Part shown: piece after piece, positions 23,126-32,961 of the stretch
How positions within the stretch are numbered: the first letter of the stretch is position 1
Layout: each line of letters starts with the position of its first letter
Notes under the pieces: model-generated
Seen by the model: only the letters and a program-made list of their open reading frames with translations
What the model was told of the DNA's origin: nothing
Databases searched by the model: none
From: Pseudomonadota bacterium
Lineage (GTDB): Bacteria; Pseudomonadota; Gammaproteobacteria; Burkholderiales; Burkholderiaceae_F
Assembly: GCA_021825945.1 (NCBI GenBank)
Contig: JAKAFN010000013.1
Location: forward strand, 1-44,707
DNA length: 44,707 bases
Direction: 5' to 3'
Made by a program: the position numbers and the translations under genes

Positions 23126-25864
23126 ATGCAGGAACGGCTGGTTCCGCCGGATGAGCGCTGGTGGCCTGGGGTTGCGGATCTGCTCCGTCGCTTTGCCGAA
23201 TCCGGCCGACGTGACCTGCGTCGCGTCACGGTGATCGTGCCGCGCATGGCGCACGCGGCGGCCTTGCGGACGGCCTTGGTCGAGGCGTGGCCGGGAGTCG
23301 CGTTCGTCGGCCCGCGGACGACGACGCTGGAGGATTTCGCCGGGATCGAGCGCCTCGCGCGGTGGCGGCAGCGGGCGGAACTGTTCGATGCCCTGCGCGA
23401 CAGCGATTGGGTGCGCGATACCTTCGGTACCCAGCCGGGAATGTTGTGGGCGTTGGCGCGCGACGTCGCCGCGTTGAGCGACGAACTCACCTTGGCGGCG
23501 AGCGGGGCCGTCGATGCGTTCGCAGGCCGTTGGACCCAAGCGGTGCAGCGGCATTTTTCGCGGCGCGCGGCGCAACTCGGCGCGACGCAGGCGCAGTTCG
23601 TCTTGGCCCTGTGGCGGGCCACGCTGACGCCGGGGGGCGGTGCGGCGCACGGCGCGGCGCTGTTGCGGGAACGGCTGGAGGCGCGGGCGGGCGATGTACG
23701 CGGTCCGCTCGTATGGCTGGTGCCGCAGGGCGCGGCGCCGTGGCAGCGGGCGGTGTGCGAGGCCATCACCGAGCGGTCGGGGCAGCCGGCGATCCTGGTT
23801 GCGGCGGATCGGCACGCACTGGCGCGACGCCACGGCTGGATCGGTGCGGCATGGCCCGAGATCCTCGACGACGATGCCGGCGTTGCCGAATTCGCGCCGC
23901 TCGCGGAGCGCGCCGCCGCGTTGTTGTGCGCATTCCCCGATCCATCGGCCGCCCCACGTTTTGCAGCAGCGCCGGCGATTCCGGGGTTTTTCCTCTACAA
24001 GACGTCGACCCTGGAAGAAGAGGCGACGGCGGCGGCTCGCTGGACCCTGGATCGATTGCAGCAGGGGGCGCAGCACGTTGCGCTGGTGGCGCTCGATCGG
24101 CTTACGGCGCGCCGCGTGCGCGCCTTGCTCGAGCGTGCGCAGGTGTCGGTACACGACGACTCGGGATGGAAACTCTCGACTACGAGCGCTTGCGCAGTCG
24201 TGATCCACTGGCTCGATCTGGCGGCGCCGGAGGCGGTGCCGCAGGATCGCCTGGATTGGTTGCAGTCGCCGTTTGCGGCGGGCGCGCGTGACCGGATCGA
24301 GTTCTGGATCGCCCGCGCGCAACCCGGCAGGGACGCCTCCGGCACGGAACACCTGCGCGATTTGCGGGCCGCCCTGCGCGACTTGGGCGTGGAGGCGGCC
24401 TTGGCCGTCGATCGGGTGGGGGCCGCCGTGCTGGACGCCCTGGATCGTCTGCAGGATGAATGGCGCGATTTCGATCTGCGTCTGCGTCCTGCGGAATTTC
24501 GTGCTTTCCTCGCGGCGTATTTCGAAGAGATCGGCACCGACGTGGACACCGGCAGCCCGGTGCTGATGACCTCGCTCGCGGGAACGCGTTTGCGGCGCTT
24601 CGACGCGGCGTTGTTGATCGGGGCCGACGCCGACCATCTGCCGGGGACGTCGCCTCCCGGCGTCCTGATGGCGCCCGCCGTCCGGCGCGATCTGGGTCTG
24701 CCCGGCATGGAGACGATGCGGCGGGAGCAGACCCTCGACCTGGCCTGTCTGCTGGCGACCACGCCCGCTGTCGCGGGGACCTGGCGGTCCCGGCGTGTCG
24801 ACGAACCGGTGGCGCTGTCGCCGTTGCTCGACCGCCTGGATCGGCTGCTGCGGTTTTTGCCGAACACCGCGCCGCGTATGGGTGTCTTTGCGCTCGAATG
24901 GCGTCCGGTCGCGGCCTGGCCGCTGCGGCCGCGCGCGCCGCGCGCCGCATTGCCGCGGCGGATCTCCGCCGGCGCGGCGCAGGATCTCGTCGATTGCCCC
25001 TACCGGTTCTTCGCCCTGCGTGCGTTGGGCCTGGCGGAACGCGAACGGCCTCGGGAGACGCCGGACAAGCGTGATCTCGGCACGCTCATGCACCAAGTGC
25101 TGTACGAGTTTCATCACGCGCGCGATGGGCACGCGGAGGCTGCCCGGCGGGGTGTCTTGCCGACCCCCGCCGTCGATCGTGCGGCGCTCCATGCCGTGGT
25201 CGATGCGCAATTCGCCCCCCGACTCGCAGAACGGCCCGCGTTGATTGCCTATCGGGAGCGGATTAAGTCCTGGATTCCCGGGTACGTCGCCTGGTTGCAC
25301 CGGGAAGAAGCCAAAGGCTGGCGCTGGCGGAGCGGCGAATCCTCGTTGCGGCGGACGTTCGCGTTCGGCGAGGGGGATGCGGATTCGGGGTCGGTGGAGT
25401 TGCTGGGGCGGATCGATCGTATCGACTCCGGATGCGGCGGCGCGGTACGAATCATCGACTACAAGACGCGCAGCCCCGGCGCCTCGCGCAAGGCGCAGCG
25501 GGATTTGGGCGAGGACGTGCAGTTGGCGTTCTATGGACTGCTGCTCGATGAGCCGGGCCCGGTGCAGGCCGCCTACCTGCATCTCGAGCGGCCGGACGAT
25601 CCGGCCGTGCCGGAAGACGGGGTGGTGCATATGGTTGACGTGGAGCCTGCCGGCTATGCCGAGCAGATCACGGTCCTGCGTGCGCGCTTGCGTACAGACC
25701 TCGCGCGCATCGCCGCGGGCGCGCCGCTGCCGGCGAACGGAGCCGAGTCGGTCTGCCGACGCTGCGAATTGCGGAGTCTGTGCCGGCACGGGTTTTTTTC
25801 TCCCGCCGGGATATCGCCCGCGTTTCCCATCGGAGGGCGCGGGCGGGAGGAGGCGGCTTCCTGA
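23126..25864 (+). CDS. AddB-like PD-(D/E)XK nuclease with iron-sulfur cluster
   Basis: This is the 912-residue partner of the following helicase-nuclease, acting in double-strand-break processing for recombination. The N-terminal two thirds resemble an inactivated UvrD-like helicase with no P-loop. The C-terminal nuclease has H656 (GTLMHQVLYEF), D764 (LGRIDRID) and D778/K780 (IIDYKT). Four cysteines, C624 and C877-x2-C880-x5-C886, match the 4Fe-4S staple of AddB nucleases. The ATG at 23126 has GAGGG 8 bases upstream; the open frame extends further upstream into the trxA promoter but has no family-like sequence. The stop overlaps the next start (TGATG). Confidence 0.88.
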   Translation: MQERLVPPDERWWPGVADLLRRFAESGRRDLRRVTVIVPRMAHAAALRTALVEAWPGVAFVGPRTTTLEDFAGIERLARWRQRAELFDALRDSDWVRDTFGTQPGMLWALARDVAALSDELTLAASGAVDAFAGRWTQAVQRHFSRRAAQLGATQAQFVLALWRATLTPGGGAAHGAALLRERLEARAGDVRGPLVWLVPQGAAPWQRAVCEAITERSGQPAILVAADRHALARRHGWIGAAWPEILDDDAGVAEFAPLAERAAALLCAFPDPSAAPRFAAAPAIPGFFLYKTSTLEEEATAAARWTLDRLQQGAQHVALVALDRLTARRVRALLERAQVSVHDDSGWKLSTTSACAVVIHWLDLAAPEAVPQDRLDWLQSPFAAGARDRIEFWIARAQPGRDASGTEHLRDLRAALRDLGVEAALAVDRVGAAVLDALDRLQDEWRDFDLRLRPAEFRAFLAAYFEEIGTDVDTGSPVLMTSLAGTRLRRFDAALLIGADADHLPGTSPPGVLMAPAVRRDLGLPGMETMRREQTLDLACLLATTPAVAGTWRSRRVDEPVALSPLLDRLDRLLRFLPNTAPRMGVFALEWRPVAAWPLRPRAPRAALPRRISAGAAQDLVDCPYRFFALRALGLAERERPRETPDKRDLGTLMHQVLYEFHHARDGHAEAARRGVLPTPAVDRAALHAVVDAQFAPRLAERPALIAYRERIKSWIPGYVAWLHREEAKGWRWRSGESSLRRTFAFGEGDADSGSVELLGRIDRIDSGCGGAVRIIDYKTRSPGASRKAQRDLGEDVQLAFYGLLLDEPGPVQAAYLHLERPDDPAVPEDGVVHMVDVEPAGYAEQITVLRARLRTDLARIAAGAPLPANGAESVCRRCELRSLCRHGFFSPAGISPAFPIGGRGREEAAS

Positions 25865-28800
25865 TGAGCGAATACACCATCGACGGCGCGGCCGTTTCCC
25901 ACGAAGCGTTCATCGCCCGCGCGCTCGATCCGGCACGCAGTTGTGTGGTCGAAGCATGCGCCGGCAGCGGCAAGACTTGGCTGCTCGTCGGCCGGATCCT
26001 GCGCGCGTTGCTCGCAGGCGCGGCGCCGGGGGAGATCCTGGCGATCACCTTCACCCGCCGCGCGGCCCAGGAGATGCGGGAGCGCCTGCTTACCGACCTC
26101 GGTACGCTCGCATGCGGGACCGACGACGAGGCCCTGGCGATGCTGCGGCTGCGCGGCCTGTCACCGGAAGAGGCGGCGTGCGCCCTGCCGGCGGCGCGCG
26201 GCCTCTATGAGCGGGTGACGGTGGCCGAAAACCCGATCGCGATCGAGACGTTCCACGGCTGGTTCGGCCGTTTGCTGCGTGCCGCGCCCCTCGGGACCGG
26301 GTCGGGCGTGTACGAGCAGACCCTGGTCGAGCGCGTCGAACCGTGGATGGACCAGGCATGGGCCGACTTCTGTGCGTCGCTGCGGCGCCCGGAGTCCGCG
26401 GATCGGCTGCGGGACTACGAAGAGCTCGTGCGTTGGACCGGGGATACCGCGGCGGAAACCCTGCTGCGCAACTTCGTTCGCCACCGTGTCGACTGGTGGT
26501 GCTTTCGCGGATCGGATTCCGATCCCGAGGCGATCGCGCGTTCGAGCGCGCCGATGCGTGCCCGCTTGCAGGAATTGATGGGAGCCGGCGACACGTCTCC
26601 GACCGCTGCTCTGCAGGCTCCGCAATTGCGCACGGACCTGATCGCGATCCGCGATACCTGGCGCGCGATCCGCGATCCCGGCGTGAATCTGAGCAAGGCC
26701 ATCGAGGGTGCCGACGCATGGCTGGCGGCGCAGGATGCGCGCGGCGGCGAGGCGCCGGACGAGGCGTGCCTAGCGGCGTTCCTGGAAATCATCCTGACGC
26801 AGAAGGGTACACCGCGCACCGTGCTCGGTCCGGACAGCATCGAAAAGAAGTGCAAACATGCGCCGGAACGACAGGCAGCATATCGTCCGCGGTACGAATC
26901 GGTGCTCGCCCGGGCCGAGGCGCTGCGCGACGCGCGGATGGAGTGGGAGGCTCTGCGAATCAACGAATGCGGCCTGCGCTGCGGTGTGGACCTGCTTGCC
27001 GGATTCCAGGAGTGCAAGCGCCGCGCCGGTGCGGTCGATTTCACCGATCTGGAGTGGATCGCCCACCGACTGCTCGCGGATCCCGACTGCGCCGCCTACA
27101 CCCAATCGTGGCTCGACGCCCGGTACCGCCATCTGTTGGTCGACGAATTCCAGGACACCAATCCGGTGCAGTGGCAGATCTTGCAGTCATGGTTGGCCGC
27201 GTACGACGGCGATGCCGACCGTCCGAGCGTATTTTTCGTGGGCGATCCCAAACAATCGATCTACCGTTTTCGGGGTGCCGAACCGCGCGTCTTCGATGTC
27301 GCGCGTGCGTGCCTGACCCGTGATTTCGGCGCGGCGGCCCTGCGGACCAATGTGACGCGGCGCAATGCGCCGGAGCTCGTCGCGCTCTTCAACCGCGTGT
27401 TTGGCGGTGGCAATCCGCTCTACCAGGGGCAGCGCACCCTGGCGTCGACGTCCGGCGGGTTCGCGGTTCTTCCCCGCATCGCGCCGGATACCGGGCGGGT
27501 TGCGGAAACGGCCGAACACGCCGCGGAGGACGCCGCGATGCACACCCGTGATGCGCTCACCCAGGCGCGCGCCGAAGGCGTGCGCGACGAGCGCTATCGG
27601 GAAGGCCTGCAACTGGCCGTGGCCATTGCGGCGTGGCGGGCGCGCACGACGGTGCCGGATGGGGTGGAGGAGCGCCGCGCGCGCTGGTCCGACGTGCTGG
27701 TGCTGGTTCGCCGGCGAACCTATGCAGGAGAACTCGAACGCGCATTCCGCGATGCCGGAATTCCGTTCCTGAGTGCGCGCCGTGGCAGCCTGCTGCACCA
27801 GCTTGAAGTCGAGGACCTCGTCGCCTTGCTCGAATTTCTCGCCGCGCCCGACGACGACCTACAACTCGCGCGCACGCTGCGTAGCCCGATCTTCGACTGC
27901 GATGAGGACGATCTGCGGGTGTTGTCCGAGGCGCGCGAGCATCCGGCTCTGCACGCGTCCGGCGCGACGTCGGGCGTGGAACGGGACGCCGACATGGAAC
28001 TCGGGGATTGCTGGTGGCTCCGTCTTTCGACGCGCGCGGTCGTGAGTCCGGCGCTCGGCCGCGCGCGGGATTTGCTGTCGCGCTGGCGACGGCTGGCCGG
28101 GGTGCTGCCTGTACACGACCTGCTCGATCGCGTGATCCACGACTCGGACCTGCGCGCGCGCTATGCCGCGGCGGCGCCCGCCACCGCCGGCGCGCAGATC
28201 CAGGCCAACATCGACGCGTTGCTCGAACTCGCCCTGACCCTGGACGCCGGTCGCTTCCCCAGTCTCGCGCATTTCCTCGGCGAACTGCGCGATCTGCGCG
28301 AGGCCGACGATTCCAATGCCGACGAAGGGATCGCCGCCGACGAGGACGCCGTGCATCTGATGACGGTGCATGCGGCCAAGGGTCTGGAGGCGCCGATCGT
28401 CGCTTTGCCGGATACGCATCTTCCCGACGCCCAGGAGGATCGCAACGACGTACTCGTGGCATGGCTGCCCGATCAGCCCGCGCCCGACCACGTTTCGCTG
28501 ATCGCCAAACTTTCGCGGATGGGAACATCGCGCCGGCCGTGGATCGAACAGGACCGATCCCAGCGCCAGCAAGAAGATTGGAACCTCCTCTACGTCGCGA
28601 TGACGCGTGCGCAGCAGGTGCTGCTCGTCTCCGGGGTCGATTCGCAGCGGGCCGGTTCCGGCAGTTGGTATGCGCGCATTGCTGCGCACGCGCCGCCGCA
28701 GGCGCTTTCGGAATCGGAAATCGCGCTCGCGGTTGATCACCTCCCCGGCGCCGTCGGCGATCGGCACGGTGCTGGACCGGGTCCACGGTTCCGCGACTTC

Positions 28801-29346
28801 CGGCCGGAGCCGGTTGATGCGTTCCTCGGCCATCGTTGCAACGGGGCCGAGTCCACCGCGGTCCAGCGCATCGGCATTGCCTGGCACGCGCTTCTCGAGC
28901 GCGCGGACCGGAAGGAGGCCGGTGCGGTATCGGCGGAGCGCGTGGCACGCGAGTTTGCGATTTCGCCGGCCGAGGCACAGCAGGCGATCGCGGCTGCCGA
29001 GCGGGTGCGCAATGCGCCGGAGCTGGCACGGTTCTTTGCGCCCGCCGGAACCGGGTCGGTGATCGCCGCGGATGCCGAACTCGAAGTCGTGGCACGTGAC
29101 GGCGCGACGCTGCGTATCGACCGCCTGGTCGAATGCGACGACGCGTTCTGGATCCTGGATTTCAAGTGGAGTCTGAATTCCGCATCGCTGCCCGGGTATG
29201 GCGACCAGTTGCGGCGTTATGCGGAGGCGATCGCCGATGCGGGCCTGACTCGCGGCGCGGGAGGCGCGGAAGACGCGGCACACAAACCGATCCGGATGCT
29301 TCTGGTCGGCTCCGACGCGGTGAGCATGGCCGTCGCCGGCGGATGA
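25864..29346 (+). CDS. AddA-like UvrD/RecB-family helicase-nuclease
   Basis: This 1160-residue superfamily 1A helicase has Walker A AGSGKT (33-38), Walker B/motif II DEFQDT (427-432) and motif III-IV region FVGDPKQSIYRFRGAEP. MTVHAAKGLE (motif V) and LYVAMTRAQ (motif VI) follow. The C-terminal nuclease has D1086 (RIDRLVE) and D1099-F-K1101 in place of the common DYK. Together with the upstream gene it forms an AddAB-type complex that resects broken DNA ends. Its stop codon TGA abuts the stop of the convergent nifJ gene with no spacer. Confidence 0.92.
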   Translation: MSEYTIDGAAVSHEAFIARALDPARSCVVEACAGSGKTWLLVGRILRALLAGAAPGEILAITFTRRAAQEMRERLLTDLGTLACGTDDEALAMLRLRGLSPEEAACALPAARGLYERVTVAENPIAIETFHGWFGRLLRAAPLGTGSGVYEQTLVERVEPWMDQAWADFCASLRRPESADRLRDYEELVRWTGDTAAETLLRNFVRHRVDWWCFRGSDSDPEAIARSSAPMRARLQELMGAGDTSPTAALQAPQLRTDLIAIRDTWRAIRDPGVNLSKAIEGADAWLAAQDARGGEAPDEACLAAFLEIILTQKGTPRTVLGPDSIEKKCKHAPERQAAYRPRYESVLARAEALRDARMEWEALRINECGLRCGVDLLAGFQECKRRAGAVDFTDLEWIAHRLLADPDCAAYTQSWLDARYRHLLVDEFQDTNPVQWQILQSWLAAYDGDADRPSVFFVGDPKQSIYRFRGAEPRVFDVARACLTRDFGAAALRTNVTRRNAPELVALFNRVFGGGNPLYQGQRTLASTSGGFAVLPRIAPDTGRVAETAEHAAEDAAMHTRDALTQARAEGVRDERYREGLQLAVAIAAWRARTTVPDGVEERRARWSDVLVLVRRRTYAGELERAFRDAGIPFLSARRGSLLHQLEVEDLVALLEFLAAPDDDLQLARTLRSPIFDCDEDDLRVLSEAREHPALHASGATSGVERDADMELGDCWWLRLSTRAVVSPALGRARDLLSRWRRLAGVLPVHDLLDRVIHDSDLRARYAAAAPATAGAQIQANIDALLELALTLDAGRFPSLAHFLGELRDLREADDSNADEGIAADEDAVHLMTVHAAKGLEAPIVALPDTHLPDAQEDRNDVLVAWLPDQPAPDHVSLIAKLSRMGTSRRPWIEQDRSQRQQEDWNLLYVAMTRAQQVLLVSGVDSQRAGSGSWYARIAAHAPPQALSESEIALAVDHLPGAVGDRHGAGPGPRFRDFRPEPVDAFLGHRCNGAESTAVQRIGIAWHALLERADRKEAGAVSAERVAREFAISPAEAQQAIAAAERVRNAPELARFFAPAGTGSVIAADAELEVVARDGATLRIDRLVECDDAFWILDFKWSLNSASLPGYGDQLRRYAEAIADAGLTRGAGGAEDAAHKPIRMLLVGSDAVSMAVAGG

Positions 29347-32300
29347 TCAGCGTGGATCCGGAATTCCGGCCGGGTGAAAGGACTCGCCGCCGCGGTGCGC
29401 CAATTCTTCGTATTGTCGATATTTCTCGGTGACGACCTGCTGGGCCTGTGCCAGCAGCATCGCCGCGGCGTCCGGATCGGATTCGACCAGCGCGCGGTAG
29501 CGCAGTTCGTTGTAGGCATAGTCGCGCAGCGCAATCGTCGGTCGCGGCGAGTCGAGGCGGAACGGCCGTTCTCCGACCTTGCGCATCGCCGGATTGAAAC
29601 GGTAGAGCGGCCAGTTGCCGCTGGCGGTCGCCAGATCTTGCTGGCGCAAACCTTGACGCAAATCGAAGCCATGCGCGATGCAGTGGCTGTAGGCGAGGAT
29701 CAGCGATGGGCCGGGATAGGCTTCCGCTTCGCGGAAGGCGAGCAAGGTGTGCTGCGGATTCGCGCCCATCGCCACCTGCGCCACGTAGACGTTGCCGTAG
29801 GCGATCGCCTGCAGCCCGAGATCCTTGCGCGCGACCCGCTTTCCCGCCGCGGCGAAGCGCGCCACGGCGCCCAGCGGCGTCGCCTTCGAGGACTGTCCGC
29901 CGGTGTTGGAGTAGACCTCCGTATCCAGGACCAGCACGTTGACGTTGCTGCCGCTGGCGAGGACGTGATCAAGCCCGCCGTATCCGATGTCATAGGCCCA
30001 GCCGTCGCCGCCCACCAGCCAGATGCTGCGGCGGACGAGGTGATCGGCGACCGAGAGCAGATCGCGCGCGGCTTCGTCGTCGAGGGTCGCGAGCTGTCGT
30101 TTCAGGGCCTCGACGCGGTTGCGCTGCGCCCGCAGTTCGGATTCGCGTTCCTGGGGCGCATCGAGAATGGCGTGAACCGCATCGTCGCCGAAGTTCGGCG
30201 CAAGCTGCGGAGCGAGTTGCCGCAGCAGCCGCCGGGCGAGTTCCACGTGCTTGTCGGCGGCGAGGCGGAACCCCAGGCCGAACTCGGCGTTGTCCTCGAA
30301 GAGCGAATTCGACCACGCCGGTCCCCGGCCGGCCGCATCCTTCGTCCAGGGCGTCACCGGCAGGTTGCCGCCGTAGATCGATGAGCATCCGGTGGCATTG
30401 GCGATCTGGAGCCGGTCGCCGAACAATTGCGACAGCAGCCGCAGGTAGGGTGTCTCGCCGCAGCCGGCGCAGGCACCCGGAAATTCGAACAGCGGCTGCA
30501 GGAACTGCACCCCGCGCACGTTGGCGAAGTCGACGCGCGCCCGATCGTTCACGGGCAGGGTTTCGAAGAAGGCAATGTCGGCCCGCGCCGATTCGAGGAT
30601 GGGAGCCTTGTCGCCCAGATCGATCGCCCGCTTCGTCGCATCGGTGGGGCTGCGGGCGGGGCAGGCCTCGTAGCAGAGGCCGCAGCCGGTGCAGTCCTCG
30701 ACGTATACGGCGAGGGAAAAGCGTACGTCCGGATTGCCCCGGGAATTGACGGGTGCCGACGGAAATTCCGGCGGCGCGCCGTCGAGGCGGCGCTCGTTGA
30801 AATACTTGGTACGGATCACGCCGTGGGGGCAGACGAATCCGCACTGGCCACACTGGATGCACAGCATCGGATCCCATCGGGCGATGATGTCGGAGACGTT
30901 CCGCTTCTCGAACGCGGCGGTCCCGGACGGCCAGGTGCCGTCGGCGGGCAACTGGCTTACGCGGATGCCGTCGCCGCTGCCGAGCCCGCGCATCATCCGG
31001 GCGGTCACCTCGCGCACGAATTCGGGCGCGTCGTCGGGCACGATCGGCGGCCGTTCGAACCGGCTCGTCACCGTATCGGGAACCGGCACCGCAAAGAGAT
31101 GCGCCAACGCGCGATCGACGGCCTGATGGTTGCGCCGCACCACCTCGGCGCCTTTGGCGCCATACGATTTTTCGATCGCGGCCTTGATGCGTCGGATCGC
31201 ATCTTCGCGCGGTAGCACACCCGATATCGCGAAGAAGCAGGTCTGGAGCACGGTGTTGATCCGGCCGCCCAGGCCGGCTTCGCGCGCCACCTTGGATGCG
31301 TCGATCACATGGAATCGGAGCTTGCGCTCGATGATCCGCTGCTGCACCGAACGTGGCAGCCGATCCCATACCGCATCCGGCCCGTGGGGCGTGTTGAGCA
31401 GGAAGACGCCGCCCTCGGCAGCACGCTCGAGCATGTCGATGCGGTCGAGAAATTCCGCCTGATGGCAGGCGATGAAGCCGGCGGATTCGACCAGATACGG
31501 CGAGCGGATCGGCCGCTTGCCGAACCGCAGGTGGGAGACGGTCTGCGCGCCGGATTTGTGCGAGTCGTAGACGAAGTAGCCTTGGGCATGCATGTCCGGG
31601 CTTTCCGCGATGATGCGCACGCTGTTCTCGTTGGCGCCGACGGTGCCGTCGGCCCCCAGGCCGAAGAACAGGGCGCGCGTGACGTCGTCGGCCTCGATCG
31701 AGAAGTCCGGATCGATCGGCAGGCTGGTGTGCGACACGTCGTCGTCGATGCCGACGGTGAATCCGTTCCGGGGTTCGGGATTGCGCAATGCATCGAAGAC
31801 GGCCTTGGCCTGCGCGGGATTGAAATTCTTCGATCCCAGGCCGTACCGTCCGCCGACGACGCGCGGCATGGTCTTGCGCATCCCGGTGGCAAGGGCCTGG
31901 GCGAGCGTCGTAACCACATCGAGATACAGTGGCTCCCCGGTCGCGCCCGGTTCCTTGGTCTGTTCGAGCACCGCCACCGCGCGGCAGGACTCCGGCAGCG
32001 CCGCGAGAAAAGCGGCCGCGGAGAACGGACGGTAGAGCCGGACCTGCAGCACGCCGACACGTTCGCCGCGGCCGCGCAGGAAGGCGGCCGTTTCGCGGGC
32101 GGTCTCGGCACCCGAACCCATCAGGACGACGACGCGATCGGCGTCGGCGGGGCCATCGTATTCGAACAGCCGGTATGCGCGTCCGGTGATGTCGGCGAAG
32201 CGGTCCATCGCCGCTTGCACGATGGCCGGAACCCGCGCGTAGTACGGATTGACCGTCTCGCGCGCCTGGAAGAACGTGTCGGGGTTGTGCGCCGTTCCGC

Positions 32301-32961
32301 GAATGAACGGATGCTCGGGGTTGAGCGCGCGATCACGGTGCGCACGCACGAGGTCCTGCCGGATCATCGCGCGGATCTGCGCGTCGGAGAGCACGACGAT
32401 CTTGTTGTATTCGTGCGAGGTCCGGAAGCCATCGAAGAAGTGCAGGAACGGGACGCGGGATTCGAGCGTGGCCGCCTGCGCGATCAACGCGGCGTCGTGG
32501 GCTTCCTGAACCGATCCCGACGACAGCAGGGAAAAGCCCGTCGAACGCACCGACATCACGTCGGAGTGATCGCCGAAGATCGACAGGGCCTGGGTCGCCA
32601 CCGCGCGCGCGGCGACGTGAAAGACGGTCGGCGTCAGTTCGCCGGCGATCTTGAACATGTTGGGGATCATCAGCAGCAGGCCTTGCGACGCGGTGAAGGT
32701 CGTCGTGAGCGCCCCCGATTGCAGGGCGCCGTGGACCGCGCCGGCGGCGCCACCCTCGCTCTGCATTTCCTGCACTACCGGAATGCCGCCCCAGATGTTC
32801 GTCACCCCTTGCGCCGTCCATTCATCTGCGAGCTCCGCCATCGGCGACGATGGTGTGATGGGGTAGATCGCGCAGACCTCGTTGACTCGATAGGCGACAT
32901 GGGCGACTGCCGCGTTGCCGGTCATCGTAGCGGTGGTCCGGATTGCATCGTCGTCAGCCAT
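29347..32961 (-). CDS. nifJ: Pyruvate:ferredoxin (flavodoxin) oxidoreductase, single-chain
   Basis: This enzyme oxidises pyruvate and CoA to acetyl-CoA and CO2, reducing ferredoxin or flavodoxin; it can run in reverse to fix CO2. The 1204-residue chain has the N-terminal AYPITPSSPMAE-type segment (here AIYPITPSSPMAELADEW) and GADGTVGANENS. Two 4Fe-4S motifs lie at about residues 697-712 (CIQCGQCGFVCP) and 754-765 (CTGCGLCYEACP). A third cysteine group is CAGCGETPYL (about 829), and the thiamine diphosphate site is GDGWAYDIGYGG (about 984). It overlaps the upstream flavoprotein gene by 8 bases. The enzyme is usually oxygen-sensitive. Confidence 0.95.
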   Translation of the reverse strand: MADDDAIRTTATMTGNAAVAHVAYRVNEVCAIYPITPSSPMAELADEWTAQGVTNIWGGIPVVQEMQSEGGAAGAVHGALQSGALTTTFTASQGLLLMIPNMFKIAGELTPTVFHVAARAVATQALSIFGDHSDVMSVRSTGFSLLSSGSVQEAHDAALIAQAATLESRVPFLHFFDGFRTSHEYNKIVVLSDAQIRAMIRQDLVRAHRDRALNPEHPFIRGTAHNPDTFFQARETVNPYYARVPAIVQAAMDRFADITGRAYRLFEYDGPADADRVVVLMGSGAETARETAAFLRGRGERVGVLQVRLYRPFSAAAFLAALPESCRAVAVLEQTKEPGATGEPLYLDVVTTLAQALATGMRKTMPRVVGGRYGLGSKNFNPAQAKAVFDALRNPEPRNGFTVGIDDDVSHTSLPIDPDFSIEADDVTRALFFGLGADGTVGANENSVRIIAESPDMHAQGYFVYDSHKSGAQTVSHLRFGKRPIRSPYLVESAGFIACHQAEFLDRIDMLERAAEGGVFLLNTPHGPDAVWDRLPRSVQQRIIERKLRFHVIDASKVAREAGLGGRINTVLQTCFFAISGVLPREDAIRRIKAAIEKSYGAKGAEVVRRNHQAVDRALAHLFAVPVPDTVTSRFERPPIVPDDAPEFVREVTARMMRGLGSGDGIRVSQLPADGTWPSGTAAFEKRNVSDIIARWDPMLCIQCGQCGFVCPHGVIRTKYFNERRLDGAPPEFPSAPVNSRGNPDVRFSLAVYVEDCTGCGLCYEACPARSPTDATKRAIDLGDKAPILESARADIAFFETLPVNDRARVDFANVRGVQFLQPLFEFPGACAGCGETPYLRLLSQLFGDRLQIANATGCSSIYGGNLPVTPWTKDAAGRGPAWSNSLFEDNAEFGLGFRLAADKHVELARRLLRQLAPQLAPNFGDDAVHAILDAPQERESELRAQRNRVEALKRQLATLDDEAARDLLSVADHLVRRSIWLVGGDGWAYDIGYGGLDHVLASGSNVNVLVLDTEVYSNTGGQSSKATPLGAVARFAAAGKRVARKDLGLQAIAYGNVYVAQVAMGANPQHTLLAFREAEAYPGPSLILAYSHCIAHGFDLRQGLRQQDLATASGNWPLYRFNPAMRKVGERPFRLDSPRPTIALRDYAYNELRYRALVESDPDAAAMLLAQAQQVVTEKYRQYEELAHRGGESFHPAGIPDPR

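Noticed and set aside
22865..25789. Antisense frame of 974 codons across the addB-like gene
   Set aside because: Composition (Arg/Gln/Pro-rich) and lack of motifs mark it as a shadow; the plus strand has clear nuclease and iron-sulfur motifs.
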